From an uncultured Verrucomicrobiota bacterium (GTDB taxonomy: Bacteria > Verrucomicrobiota > Kiritimatiellia > CAIQIC01 > Lenti-01), in the NCBI GenBank assembly GCA_938003985.1, contig CALKWZ010000068.1, positions 1-64,000 on the forward strand: DNA of 64,000 bases, in the 5' to 3' direction. The position numbers and the translations under genes are program-made. Position 1 is the first letter of the stretch. Every line of letters starts with the position of its first letter. Shown piece by piece: positions 7,723 to 15,884 of the stretch. Below the pieces are notes generated by a model. It made no database searches and had not been told where the DNA came from. It worked only from the letters and a program-made list of their open reading frames with translations.

Positions 7723-9135
7723 GTGATTTCGACGGTTCAGCAGACCGTGGCCACGCGCTTTCCGCAGCTCCGCGGGAAGCGCGTTTTGGTTGCCGCCAGC
7801 GGCGGCGCCGATTCCACCGCGCTGGCGCTGGCGCTGCGGGAACTCGGCTGCGAAATCGCCCTCGCGCACGTGCACCACGGCATCCGCGGGAAAGCCGCCG
7901 ACGCCGACGCGCGGTTCGTCGCGGCGCTGGCGGAAAAACTCGGCGCGCCGTTTTTTCTCGGAAAATTCGCCGTGCCGGCCGAGGCGAAGAAAACGGGCGA
8001 ATCGCTCGAAATGGCCGCGCGGCGCGTGCGGCGGGATTTCCTGGCCGCGACGGCCGCGCGCGCGAAAATCCGGTTCATCGCCACGGGCCATACGGCCGAC
8101 GACCAGGCCGAGACGGTCCTGCTGCGCATCGCGCGCGGGACGTCGATCACCGGCCTGGCGGGCATTCCGTACGTTTCTCGGCAGGGCGGCGTTGCCTTCG
8201 TCCGGCCGCTGCGCGACGCGACGCGCGCGCAGATCGTCGCTTTCCTGGAAACGCGCAAGCAGCCCTGGCGCGAAGACAAGAGCAACTCGGAAGACTTCGC
8301 GCTGCGCAACCGCGTGCGGCACGAAATCCTACCGCTGCTGGAAAAGCGCCTGAATCCGGGCGTGCGGCAGGCGCTGCTGCGCCTGGCCGACATCGCCGCC
8401 GCCGAGGACGAGGTCATGGCCGCGCTGGCCAAGAAAACCAAGCCGACGGCGAAAACGCCGCTGGCCTTGCGCCGCCGCCGGGCGCTGGCGGAGTTGCGGG
8501 CCGCCGGCGTGCCGCCGGAAAAGCAGGGTTTCCGCGCCGTGGAAAATCCGCGCAAAGTTTTTACGTTCTACGTAAAACCCGCCGAAAGTTTTTACGTTCT
8601 ACGTAAAAATCCCGCCCGAGACCCCCATGGCCTTGCGCCATGGGTGAACGAGGTTGCTTTTGCCTCGCGCAAAAGCGGCACAACTCGTTCACCCACCCCG
8701 CAAGGGGGTGGGGGTCCAAGCGCGTCCAACTCCCCGCAAGGGTTTGGGGGGCCGGAAAAGCCACCTGCCGCGCGAGGGGGCGGGGGGCTGGAAATCGAAA
8801 TCCGCAAAGGGGTCGGGTTTTCGCGGCGGGCGGACGAAGTCTGCCTGTCGGCCGCGGCGGTGGGCGACCGCGACCTGGTGTTCCGCAGCTGGCGCGCGGG
8901 GGACCGGATGAAGCCGCTGGGGATGAGCGGCAGCAAGAAGCTCTCGGATATTTTCACGGACCTGAAGGTGCCGCGGGCGGAGCGCAACTCCCGCATCGTG
9001 GTGGAGTGCGGCGGCGAAATCGCGGCGCTCGCCGGTTGGCGGGTCAGCCGCGATTTCGCGGTCGCGGGGCCGCGGGCGCCGGCGCTGCGGATCCGGTTCA
9101 GGACTCGGGACACCCGGTGTCGGGGAAGGCGATGA
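7723..9135 (+). CDS. tilS: tRNA(Ile)-lysidine synthase TilS with in-frame insertion
   Basis: A 470-residue protein that makes lysidine at C34 of tRNA-Ile(CAU). The N-terminal PP-loop ATPase has SGGADS at residues 26-31 and ATGHTADDQAETVLLRI further on. The C-terminal domain is seen in SWRAGDRMKPLGMSGSKKLS and the following block. Between them, residues about 278-350 are low-complexity Gly/Pro/Ser/Arg sequence coded by nested palindromes (8558-8790). The frame is kept and no stop occurs, so the protein is probably functional with a long disordered linker. Start is GTG, seven bases after serS. The 3' end overlaps the convergent DUF4914 gene by 38 bases. Confidence 0.92.
   Translation: MISTVQQTVATRFPQLRGKRVLVAASGGADSTALALALRELGCEIALAHVHHGIRGKAADADARFVAALAEKLGAPFFLGKFAVPAEAKKTGESLEMAARRVRRDFLAATAARAKIRFIATGHTADDQAETVLLRIARGTSITGLAGIPYVSRQGGVAFVRPLRDATRAQIVAFLETRKQPWREDKSNSEDFALRNRVRHEILPLLEKRLNPGVRQALLRLADIAAAEDEVMAALAKKTKPTAKTPLALRRRRALAELRAAGVPPEKQGFRAVENPRKVFTFYVKPAESFYVLRKNPARDPHGLAPWVNEVAFASRKSGTTRSPTPQGGGGPSASNSPQGFGGPEKPPAARGGGGLEIEIRKGVGFSRRADEVCLSAAAVGDRDLVFRSWRAGDRMKPLGMSGSKKLSDIFTDLKVPRAERNSRIVVECGGEIAALAGWRVSRDFAVAGPRAPALRIRFRTRDTRCRGRR
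8558..8609. repeat. Two direct copies of an AT-rich palindrome inside tilS
   Basis: TTTTTACGTTCTACGTAAAA at 8558-8577 recurs at 8589-8609 with one more A; the period is 31 bases. Each copy is itself an inverted repeat (TTTTTACGT / ACGTAAAAA). The AT-rich composition stands out sharply from the GC-rich gene around it. Confidence 0.85.
8621..8715. repeat. Hierarchical palindrome inserted in tilS (locus 4)
   Basis: Arms 8621-8656 and 8681-8715 are inverted copies of each other, identical except for one extra G and a three-base block. That block is TGG...CCA around CCTTGCG in the left arm and CCC...GGG around the same loop in the right arm. Each arm thus also forms its own hairpin, and the differences are compensatory. 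The centre holds a third stem, CTTTTGC/GCAAAAG. Two degraded GC-rich units follow, at about 8730 and 8769. Confidence 0.85.
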
Positions 9136-11026
9136 GCCCGGCGTAGTCGGCCGCGCTGCCGCCGGCGAAGCAGCATTCGATGATGCGGCGGCCGAGCGGA
9201 TCGAGATCGTCTTCGAGATACTGCGCGAGTTCCTTGCGGAAGAACTCGGCCAGCTGCCGGGCGCCTTCGTCGTAGGCGGCTTCGCCGACTTCCGGCTGGG
9301 TTTCGACGTGGAAGAAGAACTTCTCGACGTGCTGGCCTTCGACCTGGATTTCCCGCGGCGCCCAGCCCAGGAGCGGGCAGCGGGCGGGCAGGAGCTGGTC
9401 GTCGCGGAAGCGGGCGGAGCCGCGCCGGGCGAGGTATTCGCGCATGATCCACTGGGGCATGAACCCGGTTTTCCAGGCGCCGACGTGCTGGTTGGGCGCG
9501 AGCTTGTAGCGGACGCGCGGGGTCTGGACGATCTGCTGCAGCAGGAGGTTCGCCTGGACGACGCGCCGGCCGGTGGCGAACGGCCAGTAGGAGCCGACGC
9601 CCTCGGAGACGAGGCCCTCGGTCTGGGTGATGCTGGGGTTGTCGTAGCCGCGGGGCGCGACCAGCCGCCAGAGCCAGGCCAGCGCCGGCGGCAGGACGTG
9701 GAAGGCGCCGACGATGCCGCAGGTGGGGGCCGCGCGCGTGCAGGGCGGCGTGCGGATGCCGAAGCTGCGGACGTTCACGCGGGTTTCCTCGCTGACGACG
9801 TGGGGGACGTAGGCCCGCGGGACGACCACGCGCGGATTGGGGCAAGGCTGGCCGGGGGCATCCGGCTTGTGCTCCCAGATGAGGGCGGTGCCGCCGGGGA
9901 CGGCGTCGACGTTGAGGAAAAGCAGCGGGCCGGGCGGATGCACGCAGAGGCGCTCCAGGGCCGGATCGGTGCCGTACTGGCGGATGTGGTTGACGCGCAC
10001 GAACCAGGCGTTTTCCGCGTCCTCGACGTGCAGGGTGCCGTCGTGGGTTTCCTCGAGCGGGCGGCACAGGGCCATGTCGTCCGTGACGGGCCGCAGGAGG
10101 CAGCCGCGCGGCAGGACGAGGTGGTAGTCCTCGCCGGTGACGACGTTGCGCCCGAAGAGAAGGCGGCCGTCTTCCTCGCGATGGACCTGTTCGAGCATTT
10201 CGCTCTTGCCGCCGCCGCTGGCGCCTTCGTGGGAGATGGTCAGGCGGTTGTCGTAGGGGGTGACGACCTGGACGGTGGAGCAGTGCATGGTGACCCAGCG
10301 CTCGCGTTCGCCGCGGTCGAGCAGCATGCCGTAGACGCCTTTCTTGGCGCTGGGGCCGGGATAGAGGTTGTAGCTGAACATCTCGTAGAGGTCGTCGCCG
10401 CGGCGGTGCACGACCATCTGCTTGCCTTGGAAATGCGTGTGGCGGAAGACCGGCGCGACGTAGATGGCGCCGCGGATTTTCGCGGTGGGCGCGACGGCTT
10501 CCGGCGCCAGGATGCCCTGCAGGAGGGCGAGGCCGAGCGCGAAGAACCCGGCGTTGGCGGGCAGCACGGCCACCTGCAGGTGGTCGGCGAAACCGCCGGC
10601 CTGGAACACGAACAGGGCCAGGGGCTGGGTCTTGAGCCACGCCAGGGTTTCGGCGCGCAGGCCGTCGAAGGAGTAGCCGTAGCGGTCCGCGAAGCGCGGC
10701 TTGTCGGTGGGCTGGTCGTCGGCGATGCACATGCAGTCCGGATCGCGCCGGCGCATGTAGGCTTCCAGGTAGTTGGCGGAAACGCCGTTGCGGGTCCGGC
10801 AGACTTCGACTTCGGCCACGCGGCCGCGGCCGGGCACGTCGTAGGCGACGACGTGGACGCCGGGATCGGCGTCGCGCACGCTCAGCGCCACCAGGTCGTC
10901 CACGGAGCGGGCAACGATCCAGGAGGGACACGCGCGCAGGACGTCGGCCAAATCCCGGGGCAGCTTGGCCAGCAGCGCGGCGGGGGCGGGAGCAGCGGCA
11001 TCGGCGTTGGGATGGGACGGGGTCAT
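9098..11026 (-). CDS. DUF4914-type PEPCK-like P-loop protein
   Basis: A 642-residue protein I assign, from memory of the family pattern, to DUF4914. It shows a PEP-carboxykinase-like kinase loop GASGGGKSE at about residues 267-274, and conserved-looking blocks MFSYNLYPGPSAKKGVYGMLLD split around it and RCPLLGWAPREIQVEG near the end. The P-loop and length of about 640 recall ATP/GTP-dependent PEP carboxykinases, but the substrate motifs of those enzymes were not recognised. An AAAGGAGG ribosome site precedes the ATG at 11026, making the start secure. A nucleotide-dependent kinase or carboxykinase activity is inferred only. Confidence 0.75.
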   Translation of the reverse strand: MTPSHPNADAAAPAPAALLAKLPRDLADVLRACPSWIVARSVDDLVALSVRDADPGVHVVAYDVPGRGRVAEVEVCRTRNGVSANYLEAYMRRRDPDCMCIADDQPTDKPRFADRYGYSFDGLRAETLAWLKTQPLALFVFQAGGFADHLQVAVLPANAGFFALGLALLQGILAPEAVAPTAKIRGAIYVAPVFRHTHFQGKQMVVHRRGDDLYEMFSYNLYPGPSAKKGVYGMLLDRGERERWVTMHCSTVQVVTPYDNRLTISHEGASGGGKSEMLEQVHREEDGRLLFGRNVVTGEDYHLVLPRGCLLRPVTDDMALCRPLEETHDGTLHVEDAENAWFVRVNHIRQYGTDPALERLCVHPPGPLLFLNVDAVPGGTALIWEHKPDAPGQPCPNPRVVVPRAYVPHVVSEETRVNVRSFGIRTPPCTRAAPTCGIVGAFHVLPPALAWLWRLVAPRGYDNPSITQTEGLVSEGVGSYWPFATGRRVVQANLLLQQIVQTPRVRYKLAPNQHVGAWKTGFMPQWIMREYLARRGSARFRDDQLLPARCPLLGWAPREIQVEGQHVEKFFFHVETQPEVGEAAYDEGARQLAEFFRKELAQYLEDDLDPLGRRIIECCFAGGSAADYAGLIAFPDTGCPES

Positions 11027-11160
11027 GGGGCCTCCTTTTCGTTCTGTGAACGGTTCTTGGCGGCGGCACCGCGGAGCGGCGCTCGCCGTCGAAGGCGCGC
11101 GACCATAAGGCCAAAACCCGCCGCGGTCAAATGGAATCGGGAAAAATCGTTCCGGCCGGT

Positions 11161-11775
11161 TCAGGCCATGACGCCGCGCAGGCGCAGTTCGTAGAACGCG
11201 GCCTTGCAGGCGCGGACGTCGGCGAGGGCGTCGTGGGCGCCGGCGAAGGGCTTGTTGAACAGCTTGCGGTGCAGCTCGGTCAGGTTGGGGTACTTGAAGT
11301 CGCCGTAGCGGCCCGGCAGCGCGCAGAAATTCGTGGATTCCTTCATCGTGCAGCGGGTGGTTTTCTTCAGGAGGGGATGGGGCCGGCCGAGGCGCAGGCA
11401 TTCGGCGCCGAGGATTTTTTCGTCGAAGGAAACGTTGTGGGCGACGGCGGCGGCGGCTTTTTCCAGCTGGGGCAGGGCTTCGTCGAGGACGTCGGCGAGG
11501 GGCCGGCCTTCGGCGAGGGCGCGCTCGGTGGTGATGCCGTGGACGCGGGAGGCGTCGGCGGGGATGACGTAGCCCTGGGGCAGGACGATGCGGGAGGCGG
11601 AGGCGATTTCGTTGCCGGCGCCGTCGCACAGCAGCCACGCGAGCTGGACCATGCGGGGCCAGTTGTCGAGGTCGCGCAGCGGGGCGTTCCAGCTGCGCGG
11701 CAGGCCGGTGGTTTCGGTGTCGAAGAAGAACAGCAGGACGTCGGACGGGCCGTCGAAGTTGAGGGACATGGTCAT
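11161..11775 (-). CDS. DEDDh 3'-5' exonuclease (DnaQ-like)
   Basis: A 204-residue exonuclease domain protein. All DEDDh elements are visible: FFDTETTGLP near residue 17 (Asp, Glu), HNVSFDEKIL in the middle (Asp), and HDALADVRAC near residue 180 (His and Asp). The family removes 3' nucleotides from DNA or RNA; free-standing forms resemble the epsilon proofreading subunit or oligoribonuclease. ATG at 11775 or 11769 is possible (MTMSL); no strong ribosome site separates them. The DUF4914 gene begins 134 bases downstream with its own ribosome site. Confidence 0.88.
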   Translation of the reverse strand: MTMSLNFDGPSDVLLFFFDTETTGLPRSWNAPLRDLDNWPRMVQLAWLLCDGAGNEIASASRIVLPQGYVIPADASRVHGITTERALAEGRPLADVLDEALPQLEKAAAAVAHNVSFDEKILGAECLRLGRPHPLLKKTTRCTMKESTNFCALPGRYGDFKYPNLTELHRKLFNKPFAGAHDALADVRACKAAFYELRLRGVMA

Positions 11776-11834
11776 GGGGCGAACCCTACACCGGGCGCGG
11801 CGCCGGCGCAATCCCGGGCTGGCGGGAAACGGCC

Positions 11835-12683
11835 TCAGGGCCGCAGGACGGCGTTGTCGATGAGGCGGGGCTGACCGACCCAGACGGCGAGGGCGGCGAG
11901 CGCGGGGCGCGCGATGGGGCCGGAAAGGGGCTGGAGGGTTTCGTCGTCGACGATCGCGATATAATCGATCTTGGCGGCGGGGGCTTGCGCGACGACGGCG
12001 CGCATGGCGGCGACGAGCGCAGCGGGATCGCGCTCGCCGGCGGCGAAGCGGCGCTCGGCTTCGGCGAGGGCGCGGCGCAGGCAGACGGCCTGCGGGCGCT
12101 GTTCGGCGGTGAGGTATTGGTTGCGCGAGGAGCGGGCGAGGCCGTCGGGTTCGCGCGCGGTGGGGCCGGAGACGATGTCGACCGGGAAGCGCAGGTCGCG
12201 GACCATGCGGCGGACGACGCGCAGCTGCTGGGCGTCCTTTTCGCCGAAGACGGCGACGTGGGGCAGGACGATATTGAAGAGCTTGGCGACGACGGTGCAG
12301 ACGCCGTCGAAGTGGCCGGGGCGCGCCGCGCCGCAGAGCGTGCGGGACAGCGAATTTTCCGTCACGCTGACGCTGGCGCCGGCGGGATACATGTCCGGGA
12401 CGGAGGGATAGAAGACGAGATCGACGCCCTCGGCTTCGCAGAGGGCACGATCGGCTGCGAACGTGCGCGGGTAGGCGGCGAAATCTTCGTTGGGACCGAA
12501 CTGGGTGGGATTGACGAAGATCGAAACGACCACGACGTCGGCGTGCTGCTTCGCGATCCGGACGAGGGAGAGATGGCCGTCGTGCAGATTGCCCATGGTG
12601 GGGACGAAGCCGATGCGCCGGCCCTGCGCGCGCAGCGCGAGCGCGGTTTGCTGCATCTCGGAAGCGGACTCGATGATTTTCAT
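11835..12683 (-). CDS. panC: Pantothenate synthetase
   Basis: A 282-residue enzyme that joins pantoate and beta-alanine using ATP, the last step to pantothenate. The nucleotidyl-transferase motifs are clear: FVPTMGNLHDGHLSLV with the HxGH-like signature, VSIFVNPTQFGPNEDF, and SSRNQYLTAEQR near residue 185. It is preceded by panB on the same strand. The only sequence between them is a repeat array occupying the expected ribosome-binding position, leaving a weak GGTTGGA before the ATG. The array may lower panC translation. Confidence 0.96.
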   Translation of the reverse strand: MKIIESASEMQQTALALRAQGRRIGFVPTMGNLHDGHLSLVRIAKQHADVVVVSIFVNPTQFGPNEDFAAYPRTFAADRALCEAEGVDLVFYPSVPDMYPAGASVSVTENSLSRTLCGAARPGHFDGVCTVVAKLFNIVLPHVAVFGEKDAQQLRVVRRMVRDLRFPVDIVSGPTAREPDGLARSSRNQYLTAEQRPQAVCLRRALAEAERRFAAGERDPAALVAAMRAVVAQAPAAKIDYIAIVDDETLQPLSGPIARPALAALAVWVGQPRLIDNAVLRP

Positions 12684-12688
12684 GATCC

Positions 12689-12721
12689 AACCGTTGAACC
12701 GCTGAACCTTGAACCGTGAAC
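12689..12721. repeat. Short tandem array of TTGAACC-like units between panB and panC
   Basis: AACC recurs at 12689, 12697, 12705 and 12712 with a partial fifth at 12719, so the spacing is 8, 8, 7 and 7 bases. On the coding strand the units read GGTTCAA or close variants. The array fills nearly all of the 43-base gap between panB and panC. Confidence 0.7.
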
Positions 12722-12726
12722 TTTCC

Positions 12727-13530
12727 CTACTCGTAGCAATGTTCCGGGCCGGGGAAGCTGCCGCCGGCGACGTCGGCTTTGTACGCGGCGGCGGCGGCGG
12801 AAATCTGTTTCCCGAGGTCGGCGTAGACCTTGACGAACTTGGGCTTGAAGTCGCCGGAGAGGCCGAGGACGTCGTTGATCACGAGGATCTGGCCGTCGCA
12901 GCCGGGGCCGGCGCCGATGCCGATGACGGGAACGTCGACGGCGGCGGCGACCTGCGCGCCGAGGTCGGCGGGCACGGCTTCGAGGACGATCGCGAACGCG
13001 CCGGCGGCGGCGACGGCGCGGGCATCGGCGACGAGCTGCCGGGCGGCTTCGTCGCCGCGGCCCTGGACGCGATGGCCGAGAACCTGGACGCTCTGGGGCG
13101 TGAGGCCGATATGCCCGAGGACGGGGATGCCGTTCTGCACGAGGGCGGAGACGGTCGGGGCGCGGAATTCGCCGCCCTCGATCTTGACGGCCTGGCAGCC
13201 GGTTTTCTGGATGGCGCGGCCGCAGTTGCGCAGGGCCTGTTCGACGGAGGCCTGGTAGGTCATGAAGGGCATGTCGACGACGACCAGCGCCCGCTGGACG
13301 CCGCGCACGACGGCCGCGGTGTGGCGCAGCATGTCGAGCAGCGTGACGGGCAGGGTGTTGTCGTAGCCCAGCAGCGTGGTGCCGAGGGAATCGCCGACGA
13401 GGATCAGCGGGATGCCGGCGGCGTCGAGGAGCCGGGCGGTCTGGAAATCGTAGGCGGTGAGGGCGGCGATTTTCTCGACGCCCTTCATCGCCGTGATGGC
13501 GCGCGGGGTCAGGCGTTGGGGGGCGTTCAT
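12727..13530 (-). CDS. panB: 3-methyl-2-oxobutanoate hydroxymethyltransferase
   Basis: A 267-residue TIM-barrel enzyme adding a hydroxymethyl group from methylene-THF to ketoisovalerate, the first step of pantothenate synthesis. It carries ALTAYDFQTARLLDAAGIP, LVGDSLGTTLLGYDNTLPVT (metal-binding Asp) and GIGAGPGCDGQILVINDVLG. The ATG at 13530 has GGAG six bases upstream; a GTG at 13548 would overlap folK and lacks a site. It lies between folK and panC in one minus-strand run. Confidence 0.96.
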   Translation of the reverse strand: MNAPQRLTPRAITAMKGVEKIAALTAYDFQTARLLDAAGIPLILVGDSLGTTLLGYDNTLPVTLLDMLRHTAAVVRGVQRALVVVDMPFMTYQASVEQALRNCGRAIQKTGCQAVKIEGGEFRAPTVSALVQNGIPVLGHIGLTPQSVQVLGHRVQGRGDEAARQLVADARAVAAAGAFAIVLEAVPADLGAQVAAAVDVPVIGIGAGPGCDGQILVINDVLGLSGDFKPKFVKVYADLGKQISAAAAAYKADVAGGSFPGPEHCYE

Positions 13531-13541
13531 GGCGGTCTCCG

Positions 13542-14054
13542 TTACCACTCCGCCTGGACCGGGCGGATCTCCTGCCCGGGCGGGAGGGCGGCGAGGATGT
13601 CGCGGACGCGGCGGTCGTGGCCGGGCAGGACGAGATAGCCGCGGACGTCGGCGAGGGGCTGAAGGACGAACCGGCGCTTGGTCCAGCGCGGGTGGGGGAC
13701 GACGAGCCCGCCGCTGCGGATGGTCTGGCCGTCGTAGTAGATCAGGTCGACGTCGATCGTGCGCGGGACGTTGGGCCGGATGCTGCGCTTGCGCCCGAGG
13801 GCCAGTTCGACCTTCTGGAGCTGGGCGAAGAGCTTGTGGGCGTCCAGCGAGGTGCCGATGATCAGCACGGTGTTGTAGAACGTCCGGTCGGCGTATTCGT
13901 CGGGGACGCCGACGGGTTCGGTTTCGTAGACGGGGGCGGAGGCGAGCAGGGTGACCTCGGGAATCGCGGCGATGGCGGCGCGGGCGGCCTGGAGGCTGGC
14001 GAGCCGGTCGTCGAGATTGGAGCCGAGGCTGAGTCCTGCTTCGATGCCGTTCAT
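13542..14054 (-). CDS. folK: HPPK, 2-amino-4-hydroxy-6-hydroxymethyldihydropteridine pyrophosphokinase
   Basis: A 170-residue enzyme that pyrophosphorylates the pterin precursor of folate. Family blocks seen: LSLGSNLDDR at the N terminus, FYNTVLIIGTSL, and RTIDVDLIYYDG with the two magnesium aspartates, followed by VPHPRWTKRRFVLQPL. Its ATG overlaps the dapB stop by four bases, so it is translationally coupled to the lysine genes, an unusual neighbourhood but typical of compact genomes. Confidence 0.95.
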   Translation of the reverse strand: MNGIEAGLSLGSNLDDRLASLQAARAAIAAIPEVTLLASAPVYETEPVGVPDEYADRTFYNTVLIIGTSLDAHKLFAQLQKVELALGRKRSIRPNVPRTIDVDLIYYDGQTIRSGGLVVPHPRWTKRRFVLQPLADVRGYLVLPGHDRRVRDILAALPPGQEIRPVQAEW

Positions 14055-14887
14055 GGGGCGGGGGCGGTCAGGCCGAGGACGTCGCGCATGCCGTAGAGGG
14101 CGGGCGCGCGGCCGGGAAGCCACGCGGCGGCGCGCAGCGCGCCGAGCGCCAGCGTGTCGCGCGAGGTGGCGCGGTGCGACAGTTCGATGCATTCGCCGTC
14201 GGCGGCGAACAGCACGGTATGGTCGCCGACGATGTCGCCGCCGCGGACGGCGTGGAAACCGATTTCCTTTTCGGGGCGTTCGCCGGGGATGCCGGTGCGG
14301 CCGTCGACGGCGACGTCCTTCAGGTTCCAGCCGAAGCCCTGGGCGGCGGCCTCGCCGAGGTAGAGGGCGGTGCCGGAGGGGGCATCCTTCTTGCGGCGGT
14401 GGTGGCGCTCGACGATTTCGCAGTCGTAGCGCAGCCCGGCGAGGGTGCGGGCGGCCTGCGCGACGAGGGCGTAGAGCAGGTTGACGCCGAGGCTCATGTT
14501 GGCGGAGAGCACGACGGGGATTTTCCGCGCGGCTTGCGCGACGGTGGCTTGTTCGGCCGCGCCGAGGCCGGTGGTGCCGACGACCCAGGGCACGCCGGCG
14601 GCCGTCACCTGCGCCGCGGTGGCGGCGACGGCGGACGGCGAGCTGAAATCGACCGCGACGTCCGGCCGCGCGGCCAGTCCGGCGGCGAGATCGGCGCCGA
14701 GGACCACGCCGAGGGCGGGCACGCCGGCGGCGACGCCCGCGTCCTGGCCCAGCAGCGGCGCGCCGGCGCGATCGACGGCGGCGACGAGTTCGAGGCCGGG
14801 CACGGCGCGCTGGGCGATCAGGCGCGCCATGGCCAGGCCCATGCGCCCGCCCGCGCCCACGATGAGGACTTTCCGGGTGGCCGCCAT
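14051..14887 (-). CDS. dapB: 4-hydroxy-tetrahydrodipicolinate reductase
   Basis: A 278-residue reductase in the diaminopimelate/lysine pathway, supplying both lysine and the peptidoglycan cross-link amino acid. The Rossmann motif VGAGGRMGLAMARL is at residues 9-22, and the catalytic region EIVERHHRRKKDAPSGTAL lies near residue 150. The protein is about ten residues longer than the commonest form. It starts two bases after the dapA stop and ends overlapping folK. Confidence 0.96.
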   Translation of the reverse strand: MAATRKVLIVGAGGRMGLAMARLIAQRAVPGLELVAAVDRAGAPLLGQDAGVAAGVPALGVVLGADLAAGLAARPDVAVDFSSPSAVAATAAQVTAAGVPWVVGTTGLGAAEQATVAQAARKIPVVLSANMSLGVNLLYALVAQAARTLAGLRYDCEIVERHHRRKKDAPSGTALYLGEAAAQGFGWNLKDVAVDGRTGIPGERPEKEIGFHAVRGGDIVGDHTVLFAADGECIELSHRATSRDTLALGALRAAAWLPGRAPALYGMRDVLGLTAPAP

Positions 14888-14889
14888 GG

Positions 14890-15759
14890 CTATTTCACCA
14901 CGCCGCACGCCTGGAGGGTGGCGCGCAGCTTGTCGCGGTTGGCGGGGGCCATGTCGCACAGGGGCAGGCGGTAGACGGCGGGGCCCAGACCGGCCATTTC
15001 CAGGGCGGCCTTGATCGGAATGGGATTGGTCTCGATGAAGACGTCGTTGAACAGCGCGTAGTACTTGTAATGCAGCGCGCGGGCTTCGTCCCAGCGGCCG
15101 GCGGCGGCGGCGTGGACGAGGTCGGCGACGGCCTTCGGCGCGACGTTGGAGGCGACCGAAATGACGCCGCAGGCGCCGACGGACATCATCGGCAGCGTGA
15201 GGCCGTCGTCGCCCGAGAGCACCTCGATCTCGCAGGCCGCCTTGAGGCGGCTGACGCGGTCGACGCTGCCGGCGGCTTCCTTGACGGCGACGACGTGCGG
15301 GTGCTGGGCGAGTTCCGCCACGGTGGGCACGGCGATTTCGCAGCCGGCGCGGCCGGGGACGTTGTAGAGCACGACCGGCAGGCCGAGGTCGGCCACGGCG
15401 GAGAAGTGCTTGATCAGGCCGGCCTGGGTGGGCTTGTTGTAGTAGGGGGTGACCTGCAAGGTGCCGTCCACGCCCATGGCCTTGGCCTGGGCGGTCAGTT
15501 CGAGGGCTTCGGCGGTGGCATTGGCCCCGGTGCCGGCGATGATCTTGACGCGCCGGGCGGCGGTTTCCACGACGACGCGGATCACCTCGAGGTGTTCGTC
15601 CACGTCGAGGGTGGGGGATTCGCCGGTGGTGCCGACGGGCACGAGGCCGTCGATGCCGCCCGCGATCTGGAATTCGACCAGCTCGCGGAGCCGGCCGTAG
15701 TCGACCGCGCCGTCGCGGCCGAAGGGGGTGACGAGTGCGGTATATGCGCCTGGAAACAT
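14890..15759 (-). CDS. dapA: 4-hydroxy-tetrahydrodipicolinate synthase
   Basis: A 289-residue class I aldolase condensing pyruvate and aspartate semialdehyde. It has VGTTGESPTL, the tyrosine-bearing VLYNVPGRAG and the Schiff-base lysine in VVAVKEAAGS. ATG at 15759 is chosen because the family begins a few residues before YTALVTPF; the frame extends to 15813 without a better site. It heads the run dapA-dapB-folK-panB-panC. A hairpin CCCCCA/TGGGGG (15787-15802) lies in its leader, but no known riboswitch is recognised. Confidence 0.96.
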   Translation of the reverse strand: MFPGAYTALVTPFGRDGAVDYGRLRELVEFQIAGGIDGLVPVGTTGESPTLDVDEHLEVIRVVVETAARRVKIIAGTGANATAEALELTAQAKAMGVDGTLQVTPYYNKPTQAGLIKHFSAVADLGLPVVLYNVPGRAGCEIAVPTVAELAQHPHVVAVKEAAGSVDRVSRLKAACEIEVLSGDDGLTLPMMSVGACGVISVASNVAPKAVADLVHAAAAGRWDEARALHYKYYALFNDVFIETNPIPIKAALEMAGLGPAVYRLPLCDMAPANRDKLRATLQACGVVK

Positions 15760-15845
15760 GGGTTCTGCCTTTTGCTTGGATTGAAACCCCCATTCTTGGG
15801 GGAATCCGCGCAAATGAACAGCAAAAAATGGCGGGCGGAAAACGG

Positions 15846-15875
15846 TTGCGGCAGGGGGCGGGGCTGGGCTATGTT
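15846..15875 (+). promoter_or_regulatory. Possible promoter of the phosphatase gene
   Basis: TTGCGG (15846-15851), 18-base spacer, TATGTT (15870-15875) preceded by TGGGC. The ATG at 15885 is nine bases after the -10, so the message would have almost no leader. Confidence 0.45.
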
Positions 15876-15884
15876 CCAGCGATC

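Noticed and set aside
9308..11194. Long open frame on the plus strand across the DUF4914 gene
   Set aside because: Its Asp/Gly/Ala/Val-rich sequence has no family pattern and mirrors the GC-rich coding frame of the minus-strand gene, which has a P-loop and a strong ribosome site.
15787..15802. Possible lysine riboswitch before dapA
   Set aside because: A single CCCCCA/TGGGGG hairpin is present, but none of the conserved L-box helices or loops were recognised in the short leader.
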